NCBI GenBank assembly: GCA_037783415.1
Contig: JAZGTN010000025.1
Span: 4,278,001-4,342,000, forward strand
Length of the DNA stretch: 64,000 bases
DNA from: Leptasterias polaris
Taxonomy: Eukaryota; Echinodermata; Asteroidea; Forcipulatida; Asteriidae
Direction: 5' to 3'
Part shown: positions 20,114-30,655 of the stretch, piece by piece
Numbering within the stretch: the first letter of the stretch is position 1
Layout: every line of letters starts with the position of its first letter
Notes under the pieces: generated by a model
The model's database searches: none
Told to the model about the DNA's origin: nothing
Seen by the model: only the letters and a program-made list of their open reading frames with translations
Made by a program: the position numbers and the translations under genes

Positions 20114-21673
20114 TTACACATTACCAGACATTGAGATTACTGGATTAAAACTATTTGTCAAAAGACAGCACACTGTCCAAATCTGATTAATGGAGCCGTG
20201 CATGGTCAGAGGAATCGCACTGTCAAAAAGACGAAATTTCTTGACCTTGTTTATCGCCCTTTCGACATGAATCCTCTCTGCAGCTATTTGCTGTGTCTCA
20301 ATGGTCTCATCTTCAAACTGCTTCCTTTCTTTGAGGAAGGCAGGGATATTTAGTTTGACACCCATTGGCTTTAGCAAATCATCAATTGTGAAACCACGGT
20401 CTGCCATCACAACATCACCCTTTTGAAACAGCTTGGGGTCCAGAAACCCACTCCGGATAACTATTTCTCTATCTGACATTGATCCAGGATACAGTTGACT
20501 TATGAATGTAATTGCGCCACTAGGTGCGATACCCAGGAGTCCTTTGTAAGTTATATGGTGCTTATAGTTTGACCAAAGCATACTTTGGAGCGTTAGAGAA
20601 TCTGGGATCTGTGCAAATATTTCAGAACAATCAACAATGACCCTTGTATCTGGGTATTTGTCTCTAAAAGTTTGTGGCATTGTTTTCGAGATAATACCTT
20701 TACTTGGCCAAATAGGGAGTGAGCCAAGCTTAAAGTACATGAAATTAATCCATGTGATGAAGTATCTGCTAACACTTGACTCTGAAATGCTAAAAAGGTA
20801 TGCCAGATGCTTTACAGAAAAATTCTGCCTGAGTCTACAAAGGACCAAAATGAATTGTTCCTTGGGTGAAAGCTGTGCTATTCTCCCAGGTTTATGATGA
20901 GTTTTGTGTGAAGCTGAATAGCTGTGATCTAAGTCCATGGCTGATGGAGGCTGGTATACAGAACAGGAAGGCTCACTCTCTCTATTTGCAGTATAGGTTA
21001 TGACATTCTCACAATTCTCACCTGGGTTCAAAAAAGACAACATGGCTAAAAGCAAAGAGTAAGTGGGAAATCCAGTGTAGTGTTTTGTTAAGGAATCATC
21101 TCCCTCCAAACTATTAACAAACTTATTTCGTTCATTCTGTTCAGTTAGAGAATTTACCATCCTCTGCAGTCTTTGTACTGACTCCTTAAGTTCTGTCACT
21201 TCATTTGACTGTTCATTCTCCTTGATTTGATTCACCTGAACATCATTCTCCATTGTATCAGATAATGACTCATCCTCATTCATCGGTTCATCATCATTTG
21301 TTGTCTGTTCATCAGCTACCCCACATGAAGTTGAGGGACCTTCAAAGGTCGATCTATGAAGAACTCTGCGTTTTTTCGGTGACGAACTGTCAGAGAGTAC
21401 ATCTTTTGGCTCAGCACCAGGCTTCAGTCTCCATACTCCATTGAGGGTTCTCTTGATGTCAGTATCATTAAAGTGCACATTGCAAATCTGGGTAGACTTA
21501 CTGACAAGGAATCCGTCTCGACCATGATCCCTTTTGATTTTTGTGCACCATCGGTCTCGGAGTTTGCGATCAGTGGGAAAGCAGAAAAAATGAAACTGTG
21601 ACCTTGACAAGTCCTTGTTATAGAATCGATTGCTGCACCCATATGCGGCACATTCAACTCCTCTGGATGGCAT
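20114..21673 (-). CDS. THAP-domain DDE transposase (DDE_Tnp_4 type) of the ISL2EU-like element
   Basis: The open frame runs without a break from 21,754, but an acceptor (TTTTGTTTTGCAG|GTGC) at 21,689 makes the ATG at 21,673 (MPSRGVECAAYGC) the likely start, giving 519 residues. Numbering in the longer frame: a THAP zinc finger of the C2CH type at 28-115 (C35, C40, C91, H94), a Ser/Asp-rich linker with a basic patch KKRRVLHR, a short coiled coil near 185-210, a helix-turn-helix at about 295-335 (LSPKEQFILVLCRLRQNFSV), and a DDE domain. The DDE residues are D375 (VIVDCSE), D452 (VMADRGF) and E498 (HVERAINKVKKF), or possibly E493. All key residues are present. It would bind the transposon ends and cut and join DNA in the nucleus. 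No stop or frameshift is seen, so it may be young. Confidence 0.9.
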   Translation of the reverse strand: MPSRGVECAAYGCSNRFYNKDLSRSQFHFFCFPTDRKLRDRWCTKIKRDHGRDGFLVSKSTQICNVHFNDTDIKRTLNGVWRLKPGAEPKDVLSDSSSPKKRRVLHRSTFEGPSTSCGVADEQTTNDDEPMNEDESLSDTMENDVQVNQIKENEQSNEVTELKESVQRLQRMVNSLTEQNERNKFVNSLEGDDSLTKHYTGFPTYSLLLAMLSFLNPGENCENVITYTANRESEPSCSVYQPPSAMDLDHSYSASHKTHHKPGRIAQLSPKEQFILVLCRLRQNFSVKHLAYLFSISESSVSRYFITWINFMYFKLGSLPIWPSKGIISKTMPQTFRDKYPDTRVIVDCSEIFAQIPDSLTLQSMLWSNYKHHITYKGLLGIAPSGAITFISQLYPGSMSDREIVIRSGFLDPKLFQKGDVVMADRGFTIDDLLKPMGVKLNIPAFLKERKQFEDETIETQQIAAERIHVERAINKVKKFRLFDSAIPLTMHGSINQIWTVCCLLTNSFNPVISMSGNV

Positions 21674-21688
21674 GGTGAAACAAAGCAC

Positions 21689-22334
21689 CTGCAAAACAAA
21701 AGTATACATGTACATGATTAAAACAAGTAATTCATAAACAGAGCCGTCCCTCAAATCAGTTCTGTATTATTAGCTTGGGATTCACAACACTATTTCATGA
21801 CATGGGTTAAAGATGTTTTTAATACATGTAGCTAGTTTAACGTTACAAAGAGCAAAGTGAACCTTTTAAAAAATGCTTCCAAAAATTAAGGAAATTATTT
21901 TGTCAAACTTCTAGCTGGATATGTGAGTACATACAAATTTGATTTGTTATAATTTATTTACTTAAAGGACATTCCGAAATGCGAATGTGGAATTTTGGGC
22001 TATTCTATCACAAGTGTGCCACATACTAAAGGAACACCCTGCGACTTTGTGCCAAATTTTCGGACGCCAATGTTATTATTTTTTTCGGCCCCAATTCTGA
22101 CACTAAGAAACTCACACAGAGGTTATTAATTTGGTAGAAGTACCAGTTTCAAACAAATGAAGTTCAAGTATTTCAACAAAGACTTTTGGCAAAACTGCCT
22201 CCGCAAAACTTGGGGTAGACGGGGCCAGGGTTGAAGCACCACGTTTTAACATGCAAATCGTTAGCATATTTTCACTCAAAATAGCCTGCAATTGTAACAA
22301 TTTTGCAGCCTGGTTTTTCCTCCATTAAACTTAC
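21689..22334 (-). other. Intron in the 5' untranslated region of the THAP transposase
   Basis: The minus strand shows the donor CACAG|GTAAGT at 22,335/22,334 and the acceptor TTTTGTTTTGCAG at 21,689. The first exon would lie at 22,335 to about 22,480, close inside the right TIR, mirroring the plus-strand gene's first exon near the left TIR. Confidence 0.6.
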
Positions 22335-22954
22335 CTGTGCTTGGCTTCTACCTCAACACGCTCAAATCGTATTTCGTTCTTGTATTTGGGTGTAATCTCA
22401 CACGAAAGTTGTACTTCGGTCTGTATCGCGCGGTAGCAGACACCATAAGTGTAACGTTCAGTGGAGTTGTTGTGACACAGTGAGCCTCGTTTTCAAACCC
22501 GGAAGTGCGCAGATCGACGCTAAACTCGTCGTTTCGGGATTCCTCTATTAGCCCGCAGAAGCACGGGGCTGGCTGTTCCGCGCGCTCCATTGATCACAAG
22601 GTCCAAAGTCCACGAATAATGTGTTTAGCCCCCATTTTAACCTGAAACGTGCAGTACACGTCACATTCATTCAATTCAATTCAATTCAATAAACATTTAT
22701 TTCGGTATTGCCCTCACATGATATAATACATCATTGTTTTTTTATAAATATTAACAGTGGCAGTTATAAACAGTAGCCAAAATTATTAACAAGTCAGAAG
22801 GGCAAAACTTAGGATTGGGTGAAGCCTTGGCTTTTGTACCCTAACCTATTGACAGACTAACAAAACAATAAGACTCACAAAGACATGGGACTACAAGGAC
22901 AGACGAACAAATGTAGGTGTATCAACAATATACCAAAAGTAAGCCATGAAATAA

Positions 22955-25929
22955 TTATAATGAATATGCATTAAGTAGTAATTTTTTTAATTTGTTTGAA
23001 AATATAGGTAGAGTGATTGCAGATTTAACAGAACCATCCAAACTATTCCAGTATGTAACACCGCGTTGAACAAGGCTGTTTTTATACATTGAGGTTCGGT
23101 TGCGAGAAACAAAAAGATTTTTCTTTGAAGTGCTTCGAGTTTTGTATGAATGAATGCTAGTAGTTAGAGTAAAAAATGAACTAAAACAAGGTGGTAATGC
23201 ATTACTCATGTACTTGTACATAAATTTACCTAATTTCACCTAATTTCAAATGATAAAGATCATTAAATTTTAACAATTTAAGATTACAAAATAATGCAGC
23301 AGTATGATCAAGAAAACCAGCGTTAGAAATGATCCTAACAGCTCGCTTTTGTAAAGTAAGAAGTCTATTACATTGTGTAGGTAAACCACCCCAAGTAAGA
23401 ACTGAGTAACTTAAATAGGGAAGAACAAAACAATTATATAGAGTTAATAAGACATGGCTTGGTAAAAATTTCTTTAGCCGATTAATTATACCAATATTCT
23501 TTGATATTTTACTTGCAACATCATTAATATGACTTTTCCAAGACAAATTTTCATCAATTCTTATACCAAGGAATTTAGTACTTGTTACTCTTTGAAGGTC
23601 AATTCCATTTAAGATTAAAGGCACAGATTGGATACGTTGTCTTGGACAAAATATCATATAATTTGTTTTGAGTAGATTAATACACAGTTTATTAGCAACA
23701 AGCCACGTACTTATTTTTACCATTTCAACGTTAAGGTTAAGAATAGCTGTATCTACATTTCTGTGGCTGTACACTAAACTTGTATCATCGGCAAAAAGAC
23801 AAAATGATATAATTTCGGATGTGTTACAGATATCATTAATATAAATAATAAAAAGAAGAGGACCCAAAACAGAACCCTGAGGTACTCCACAAGAAATAGG
23901 TTTTTCAGATTAATGGACAGAATTATATGAAACAAACTGTTTTCTATTAGATAAATAGCTTTTGAACCACTCCAAGGTTACTCCACGGATTCCATAATGC
24001 TCTAGTTTACATATCAAAATATCATGGTTAATCGTGTCAAAAGCTTTAGATAGGTCTAAAAATACACCAATAGAAATGTTGTTTTCTTCAACGGCATTTA
24101 GCAAATTATTCATTACATAAGACGTTGCTCGCTCAGTAGAGCGATTTGCCCTGAAACCAAACTGTGACTCAGAAAGAATGTTATGTTTATTTATGAATGC
24201 AATGAGGCGACTATATATCAACTTTTCAAATACCTTGGAAAAAGTAGATAAAACAGAAATAGGTCTGAAATTACCAATGACATGTTTATCCCCTCCTTTG
24301 TGAACCGGAATGACTTTAGCTATTTTAAGCCCGTCTGGAAAAACCCCCGAACTTATAGACCTATTGAAAATCTTGGCTAGTGGTTTTGCTAAGGAGTACC
24401 GGGCTTTCTTGATAACAAAAGAATTTAAAGAATCACAACCTGGCGATTTGCCAGAAGGGAGATTATTTAAAACATCTGCAATTTCTTCTTGTAAAATAGG
24501 ACTAAGGAACAGAGAATGGGAACATTTATCGTCAAGAAAGGATTGAAAAGTAGTGTTACATAAGGGAAGCTTACTAGCAAGTGAAGCGCCAATGTTAACA
24601 AAGTACTCATTAAATGCCTCACTAATTTCTTTGTTTCCTTCGATTGACGCACCATCTTTGACAAAATAAGAGGGATTGGGCTTGTGGTTGCCCTTGTTCA
24701 ACACAGAATTGACTACCTTTAATATTGCCCTTATTTTTTTCAAATTTCGAACTAAAATATTGTTTCTTTGAAGCCTTTATTAAACAATTTAGCTTGTTTT
24801 TATACGTAGTATAATTAGATTTATTTTGCAGAGTAGGATTTTTAAGAACTTTTTTATACAGATAGTTTTTTCTCCGCATTGAGTTGTAAACACCATCAGA
24901 TAACCATGGTGACTTACATTTATCGTATCTACATTTAACCTCTTGTAAAGGAAAGTGTTTATCATAAAGTTTAAGGACATGATCTACGAAGGTAGTATAC
25001 ATGTCATGTATGTCATCTTGCAATGTTATTACATCCCAGTCGGTTGCATTTAAATCATTAATAAAACATTGGATATTATTATCAGTAAAATAACGTTTTT
25101 TATAGTTTTTCTTATTTAGCACTCTATCTTTTAGAGCATCAATAATCAGAAACACAGGTAAATGATCACTTATGTCAGTTAGCAAAACACCAGCAATATG
25201 ATTCAGCAAGTCATTTGTTAAAATATTATCAATCAGAGTTGAACTACCTGCAGCTATTCTTGTAGGCTTAGATTTTATGGTTGGATAAAAGGACTGAGAA
25301 GACAAAGTATCTATGAAGTTTTGTACTGCAACATCCACATCATAATTTAATAAATTAATATTGAAATCACCCATAATGTAGCACTTTTTATTTTCATTAC
25401 TAATTTTCCCTAATAATTCATTTATATGGTCTGTGAAGTTATTACATGAAGCACTAGGTGGTCTGTATACAACTCCAGTTATTATATTACTGTGAGAGGA
25501 GTTGATAATCTCAATAATGCAAGATTCTATTTCAGAGTTATTTATACACAGATCTTTACGAATCTTATACACAACATCATTTTTAATGTAAAGTGCAACT
25601 CCGCCTCCTTTCTTGTTTTGTCTACAAAAACCTTCAATGGAATAATTTGGAATTTGAATGAGTGGATCCTGAATATCCTTTAACCATGATTCAGATACAC
25701 CAATGACAGAAAAACAATTATTTAGAAGGTTGACATAGTTGATAATATGTGACACATTCTTATATAAGCTACGTGCATTTATATGTAGGAGTTTAACATT
25801 AGTATTTTTATTAAAGTAATTCATGAATTCAGTTTGATCATAGTAGTCACAACTTACATCAGGTGCCTCAAAGTTTAAATCTGGATCTATACTAGAATTA
25901 ACGTCATTATGTGTTACATTATTTGTCAT
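22955..25929 (-). pseudogene. LINE ORF2: endonuclease and reverse transcriptase, three disabling changes
   Basis: The endonuclease part opens at 25,929 and shows the family blocks LLHINARSL, VSESWL, VVYRPPS, MGDFNINLL and ISDHLPVF, with catalytic N, E, D and H. The frame shifts near 24,740, at or near a run of A. The reverse transcriptase follows: LPSGKSPGCDSL, NFRPISVLS, FGFRANRSTE, LDLSKAFDTINHDIL, a TAA at 23,910-23,912, then GVPQGSVLGPLLF, FADDTSLVYS and LGIRIDENLSW. A 10-bp direct duplication (CTAATTTCAC, about 23,229-23,248) shifts the frame again, after which KFMYKYMSNALPP continues to the stop at 22,955. The catalytic residues D (in LDLSKAFD) and FADD are kept. The breaks mean it is dead as sequenced, but few changes would suffice, so it is not ancient. 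Confidence 0.88.
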
Positions 25930-26161
25930 TATTTCAAGATAGTGATTTTAATCATTACAGGCGACTTCATATCGAACACGTTCGATAAGTCAAGTATGGG
26001 CTGACTTGTCTTACACCTACACAAATAACCAAACACAAACAGAACACAGAACAATGACATATTTATAAATGGGTTAACAATTAGGCAAATTACGGTACTC
26101 ATGTTAAGGTGATCAATAACACGAGTAACGAGTAATTCAGTTGACGGTTGAGAAGAAAGAG

Positions 26162-27076
26162 TCACTGGAATGGCATCGGATCCCCACTTCGGTAAGTCTT
26201 GAAAGCGCCACTGCGTAGCTTGTACTTGATCATTGGTGGAATGGACCAGGGAATGTATGCGAAGTCAACCCGTTGATCGCTTCGAAGGGTCCGTAGCTCA
26301 TTTTCCCGAAGTTGTTTTCTGAGGTGTCTGATCCGGTCAGTAACATCGTCAGTGATGAAAATGTTGACTTTGTGATATGGGTTGTTTCGCAGGGATTTAG
26401 AGGCATTTTTGAGAATATGTTCACGATCACCAGACCGGAGCAGTCTGCAGTATATTGGTCGGGGACGTGAAGGTGCGTTACCGGTCGATGGGGCTGCCGG
26501 TCGCCGTCCAGGGGTGCGATGAGCCCTTTCGATTTCAATATCTTGACCACCCTTTAACTTCATGTGATTAGAAATGAAGTCCGACATGAACTCCTCACAA
26601 CTCTGTGTGCCTTCTGATCCTTCTGGAACCCCATACACGATGATGTTATTCCGCCTGTTCCGATTCTGCAGATCCTCAAGCTGATTTTTAAGTACCGAGA
26701 TTTCACTATAATTGTCATCATGGCGGCGGTTGATGTGGGGCATAACGGTCTGGCGCCACTTGTCCACATCTGACATTGTCAATTTCAGATCTTCAATTTC
26801 TTTATTTTGTGTTTTGACTTGAGATGCCACTTCATGGAGTTGAACCTCGAGACAGGTAAGTCTAGAGTCCATTGAGGCCAGTGATGAGATGATCTTATCA
26901 AGCTTTGCATTGATGGAAGCGTTGTTGCTCACGCAAGTACATTGGTGATCGTCGGCGCCATCTTGGTCGTCACTGGTCTCTGTTGAAGGCCGTGAAATTT
27001 GAAGTCTTTTAGAAGCCCGTTTCTTGCTTGATTTTGATGATTTTGGGGATTTGGTTGACTCAGACATGTTTGGCAC
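26162..27076 (-). CDS. LINE ORF1 protein (L1-type: coiled coil, RRM, C-terminal domain)
   Basis: 304 intact codons. A basic Ser/Lys-rich N-terminus (SPKSSKSSKKRASKR) is followed by a coiled coil at about residues 55-140 (LDKIISSLASMDSRLTCLEV, VKTQNKEIEDL). An RRM-like domain begins NRRNNIIVYGVPEGSEG, and IEIERAHRTPGRRP sits in the place of the conserved E-R-A-H-R motif. A C-terminal nucleic-acid-binding part follows (YHKVNIFITDDV, KLRSGAFKTY). Proteins of this kind coat the element's RNA and trimerise by the coiled coil. The stop is 232 bp upstream of the ORF2 start. It is the only undamaged frame of this LINE. Confidence 0.82.
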   Translation of the reverse strand: MPNMSESTKSPKSSKSSKKRASKRLQISRPSTETSDDQDGADDHQCTCVSNNASINAKLDKIISSLASMDSRLTCLEVQLHEVASQVKTQNKEIEDLKLTMSDVDKWRQTVMPHINRRHDDNYSEISVLKNQLEDLQNRNRRNNIIVYGVPEGSEGTQSCEEFMSDFISNHMKLKGGQDIEIERAHRTPGRRPAAPSTGNAPSRPRPIYCRLLRSGDREHILKNASKSLRNNPYHKVNIFITDDVTDRIRHLRKQLRENELRTLRSDQRVDFAYIPWSIPPMIKYKLRSGAFKTYRSGDPMPFQ

Positions 27077-27737
27077 AATGCAGGTGATGAGATTTATGAT
27101 GGGAATTGTGTGAATATGGCGAAGTTTGATTAATTTTCACTAAAATTTGGGGGAGCGATCAGATGACGTGACGTGACTACTCAACCATACTTCATGGTGA
27201 GCCCGAAACAAACAGTTCATGTCAAATCCACGGTGGCGCTATATCAAACTAATGGTCATTCAAAATATTGGCTCTGTGACATTTGCCGAGTCGGAAATCT
27301 ACGTCGTTCGACTGTAGTACAATGATTAGCTCAATGCATAACCTTCGTGTTAGAATTCTGTTGGCTTGGTGGTAAAAAGCGACTACAAGAGGGTATTTGC
27401 TGGCCTGTTTTGGTTGATTAAGTATGACTTTTGATAACTGAGAATATACAATCGGAAAGAGATCAACATTAGTTTGACTCTGATCAACAGCGGTATTTAC
27501 GAGAATCCAACTTTTATATCATTTTGAATAATTCAATAAAGTACTGTGTGAACAACAAAATAAAGTCAACATAAGTTGCACGTGACAGATGTTCAATAAA
27601 TACACGTTCTATGTAGAGGTCAATGCAGTCAGCACATGTTTCCCGTGTGAACTAGGGTATAAACGTAAGAGACTTACATTTTATTACATGTTTGTATTAC
27701 ATGTTAGAACCTTGATAAAACCTCCATCAAGTAGTTG

Positions 27738-27756
27738 TGACGTCATGATGACGTCA
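27738..27756. promoter_or_regulatory. Paired TGACGTCA palindromes (CRE-like) in the old element
   Basis: TGACGTCA occurs at 27,738-27,745 and 27,749-27,756. Further copies lie near 28,173 and 28,318. The octamer is the consensus cAMP response element bound by CREB/ATF proteins in animals. Function here is untested. Confidence 0.45.
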
Positions 27757-28620
27757 TCAGGTGTCAAATAACAAGGTTTTAAACATTAACATTTTTAATC
27801 TTTGAAAATCCATATCAAATGAAGACGAAGAGACCGTCGGTTGGTTTTTGCGGGATTATATTGAGGTAATAATAGGTCTTCATTTTTTATTGTGTGCATG
27901 ACATGACCTCTACTTCCGGTCGAAACCGGAAGTGCCTTGTACTTTAAAAGTGGCGAATTTTTTCAAGTTGTTTTTAACGATGTTATAATCCAGCAAGGGT
28001 CTGGTTCACAAAAATCGGACCGGGGACGTCATAACATCTTAAAGCGCCCTTAAGCGGCAGGTTAAAAACAGACCAAAATACACTAGATGTCTGTGGCGAA
28101 CTTTATGACAATCGTTTCAAAATTGGTATATAATGACCTTCATGCAGACAATGTGTGGAGTTTCAGATTGATGACGTCATTATGTGTCACGTGGTATTGC
28201 CTTAAAGGTTTACTATTTGAAGCCTTGCATCTTAACAACCACAGGTTTGACTGAGTTGAAACTTGGCATATAGATAGACAATGATAATAACTACGTAAAT
28301 CTAAAGTGACGACATGATGACGTCATCACAATAATTTTTACAAATTTTTGAAACGTTGACCAATTAATACGTATCTTGAGTACAAAGCAATCTGTAGTCC
28401 AATTTTATTTGAGAAAAATAAATGAAACTCTTCACGATACCAACCGCGTGTATTGAAAAACGACTCACCATTTCCCGAAAACCGGAACCGAACACCATGA
28501 GTATGACAAACTCTGAATCTCTAGTTATCCTTGTAAATGAAGGAAGTTCATCCTTTGTGATTGTACTGTCAATGAACTGGAGCGGTTCTGCGTTTTGTTA
28601 GATAATTAATAACAACATGA

Positions 28621-30655
28621 ACTAGAGATTTAGAGTTTGTAAAACAAACTCTAGGTGTTCGGGTTCTCGCTGGGCTCAGTGCTGTTTTAATGCGTTAGCT
28701 ATATCATTGAATCGCTATATCACTGAATCGCTGAAAACATTGTTGATAGCTTTTGAAATTTCAAGGAAAGTAAAGTGTAAATCTTCTTACACAGAAAATA
28801 AAAGCTACTCAAGATATGAAATTTTATAAATAACAAACTTTTGTTTAGCCAGATTACAAGTTACACATGTTTTTATCGAGACATAGATAATTAAATATGT
28901 GCCAAGTGAAAAACAAAGATTAACCCTTTTTTTTTTTATCAGCGAAAGAGTACATTATTTAAATTATTTGAAAGGGCAAAAGGTCCATTGTCATTTCATA
29001 GTCATACAGCAGAGGAACATTTTCCCCCTTCCCCTTCATCTTGGCAGCAGATGTTGAAACGATCCTTTGAATGACCCACACGTTCAACTAAATATGCCAT
29101 TCACTGAAGTTTATTTATTTGTCAATGGATATCGATTCCTTTTTGATTAAAAAACCACATTAGATGATATTCATGTTGACATTATTAAGTTACAATTCTG
29201 AAACTTTTTACAGTGAGTTGGATACTCATGAAGTATCGGTGCATGAATCATTGATTGTTCAAAACATATATGCACTGATGAATATGTCATTAAAATTAGT
29301 CAAGTATTATGAGCTATCGGTTGCATGTTTTAAATTAGCTTGTTTGATTTTTAGACATTGATTTTCCTACAGAACGGTTTGTTAAATTTAGAATATTAAA
29401 ATGAAAGACACTTGTTTAGGATAATTATGCAAGACAAAGGCAAAGCATGAGGACGGCAAGTCTAAGCATCTCATGAATTTATACTAATAACATAATGAGT
29501 TAAGTACTATTTTTAGGAAAACCTCCATCGAAGGGTCTTTAAATATGCATGTCATAATAAAAAAGTTGACGAAAAACATTTATTAGTCGAACCATTCTCT
29601 GACTATAGTGACACAGCCAACAACCATACCAATCCCCCATTGCCTAATTCTACCTCTGCGACGATCATACTAAATGCTTCTTAGTTTTAAAAACATCTCA
29701 CCAACGTCACAACTTGATGATACAGGATAAACTTTATAACATAATTGTGCATTAAATAAAAGACTCATTTTGAAAAGCAATGATGTTCATACGAAACGTA
29801 CCGTTTCTAGTCACCGTGCAGGGACGATAAAGACTACCGTGTGTGAGGGTCTGAAACACCCTACACAAACCGATGACGCGTCCCTTCTTCTCGGTGTGTG
29901 ATCAAAACATAACCATTGTTCGTCTTTTCCTGCTTGCATTTTCCCACATAATTAAATATCATACGAATCACTGAAGCAGGTGGTCATCTCAGTGAAACTT
30001 CGTCTTCAATTCCATATTGATAATAAAGCCATGAGAAGGGCAAGCAGGGGAACAATATTAGACGTCGAATCTTAGCAGAAATCATGTTAATGCTAGTACG
30101 TAGTAGTAAGTACGCCATTGATAAGATTGCACTACGTTGTAAGTAAAACATGAATGGAAACTCTCGTTACGCCCACATGGCACTGATAGTAAACAACTAC
30201 CGTTGTGCCACGTTGGTCTGTAACAAGTGCCTTGACTGGCTAGCTATCCACCGTTGCCAGTCGCGAGGGGTATATGTCATTCTGCGTTAGGCAATGGATT
30301 AAGATTAAAGACCAATTTCTCTAATAGATCTATGAAAAACTTGATTTGTTCCAGTGTATAAAACAATAAGTATTCAGTACCCTTTGTTTTCAAGAAAAAA
30401 CAACGAATTTATCTTTCTTAGTTTGCGAGTTCTGGTTGTTAAACCAAAGACTCAAAATTTGATTAAATTATTTACATTTAATTACCCAATAATTCATTGG
30501 GTGACGTCATTATGTTGTCGAAATTTCTGTTTTATCTAATCATCAGGTGTAATATTGTTGCCAAGTTTCATGACCGTGCGAGTTTGGGAAAGATGTCAAA
30601 GTCTGTGGACAACGATGCGTGTATTTTTGAGGTGGGCGAACAAACTCAAAAATCC
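28621..30655 (-). mobile_element. Array unit 1 (A2 body)
   Basis: Starts on the plus strand with ACTAGAGATT and the stem TAGAGTTTGT / ACAAACTCTA with loop AAA. On the minus strand this reads as hairpin then CTAG then T. The body after the head is the A2 variant (ACACAGAAAATAAAAGCTAC). First unit of the array. It lies tail-to-tail with the plus-strand element ending at 28,524, 97 bp away. From about 29,286 it matches unit 5 at every position sampled. Confidence 0.75.
30484..30510. promoter_or_regulatory. Inverted CCAAT boxes next to a CRE-like octamer, typical of A units
   Basis: CCCAATAATTCATTGGG forms a small palindrome with CCAAT at 30,486 and ATTGG at 30,496, followed by TGACGTCA at 30,502-30,509. 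The same module recurs near 32,461, 42,145, 44,121, 46,238, 47,670, 57,159 and 61,745, with altered versions near 38,693 and 59,280, about 150 bp before each unit junction. CCAAT plus CRE is a common animal promoter layout. Use as a promoter is inference. Confidence 0.4.

Larger units (their letters stand above)
18251..22546. mobile_element. ISL2EU-like DNA transposon, 4,296 bp, AT target duplication
   Basis: The ends AGAGGAATTTCGAA (18,251) and its counterpart TTCGGGATTCCTCT (ending 22,546) are inverted. The similarity continues inward through CTGCGCAC and GAGGCTCACTGTG, about 60-70 bp with gaps. The flanks are AT at 18,249-18,250 and AT at 22,547-22,548. Deleting the element plus one AT gives GTTAGTATTAGCCCGCAG, exactly the uninterrupted sequence in the array's B module. 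Inside are a THAP-DDE transposase (minus) and the start of a convergent second gene (plus). A 2-bp AT/TA duplication and two genes, a THAP transposase and a YqaJ-type nuclease, are characteristic of ISL2EU elements. The nuclease body is missing here. Confidence 0.85.
22665..27170 (-). mobile_element. CR1/L2-like LINE, near full length
   Basis: Two reading frames are on the minus strand: ORF1 at 27,076-26,162 and ORF2 at 25,929-22,955 with an apurinic endonuclease and reverse transcriptase. Then comes a 3' untranslated region ending in an (ATTGA)n-type tail, seen on the plus strand as TTCAATTCAATTCAATTCAA at 22,670-22,692. A 3' short-repeat tail instead of poly(A) is usual in the CR1/L2 group. 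The 5' end is set at about 27,170, just before B-module sequence resumes. No clear target duplication was found. It interrupts the old element that also holds the ISL2EU-like insertion. Confidence 0.85.
17666..28524 (+). mobile_element. Old plus-strand member of the hairpin-ended unit family, interrupted by two insertions
   Basis: Segments 17,666-18,250, 22,547-22,664 and about 27,200-27,590 align, in order, to the reverse complement of the array's B module. They match its CTTCTGATAGTC, GTAATGATTACGTCATCAGG, CTACACAAAGAGT, ATTAGCCCGCAG, GGTGGCGCTATA, CATAACCTTCGTGTTAG and TTTGACTCTGATCAAC boxes. The breaks coincide with an ISL2EU-like element and a LINE. From 27,590 to 28,420 a further part repeats the TGACGTCA module. 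28,420-28,524 is the reverse complement of the C-type head (AACTCTGAATCTCTAG), giving a terminal CTAG at 28,521-28,524 followed by T. The terminal hairpin is degraded. Without the insertions the element is about 2.2 kb. Confidence 0.8.

Noticed and set aside
22348..22590. 80-codon minus-strand frame at the end of the ISL2EU-like element
   Set aside because: It runs across the element boundary and TIR into flanking sequence and overlaps the probable 5' leader of the transposase, so it is a chance frame.
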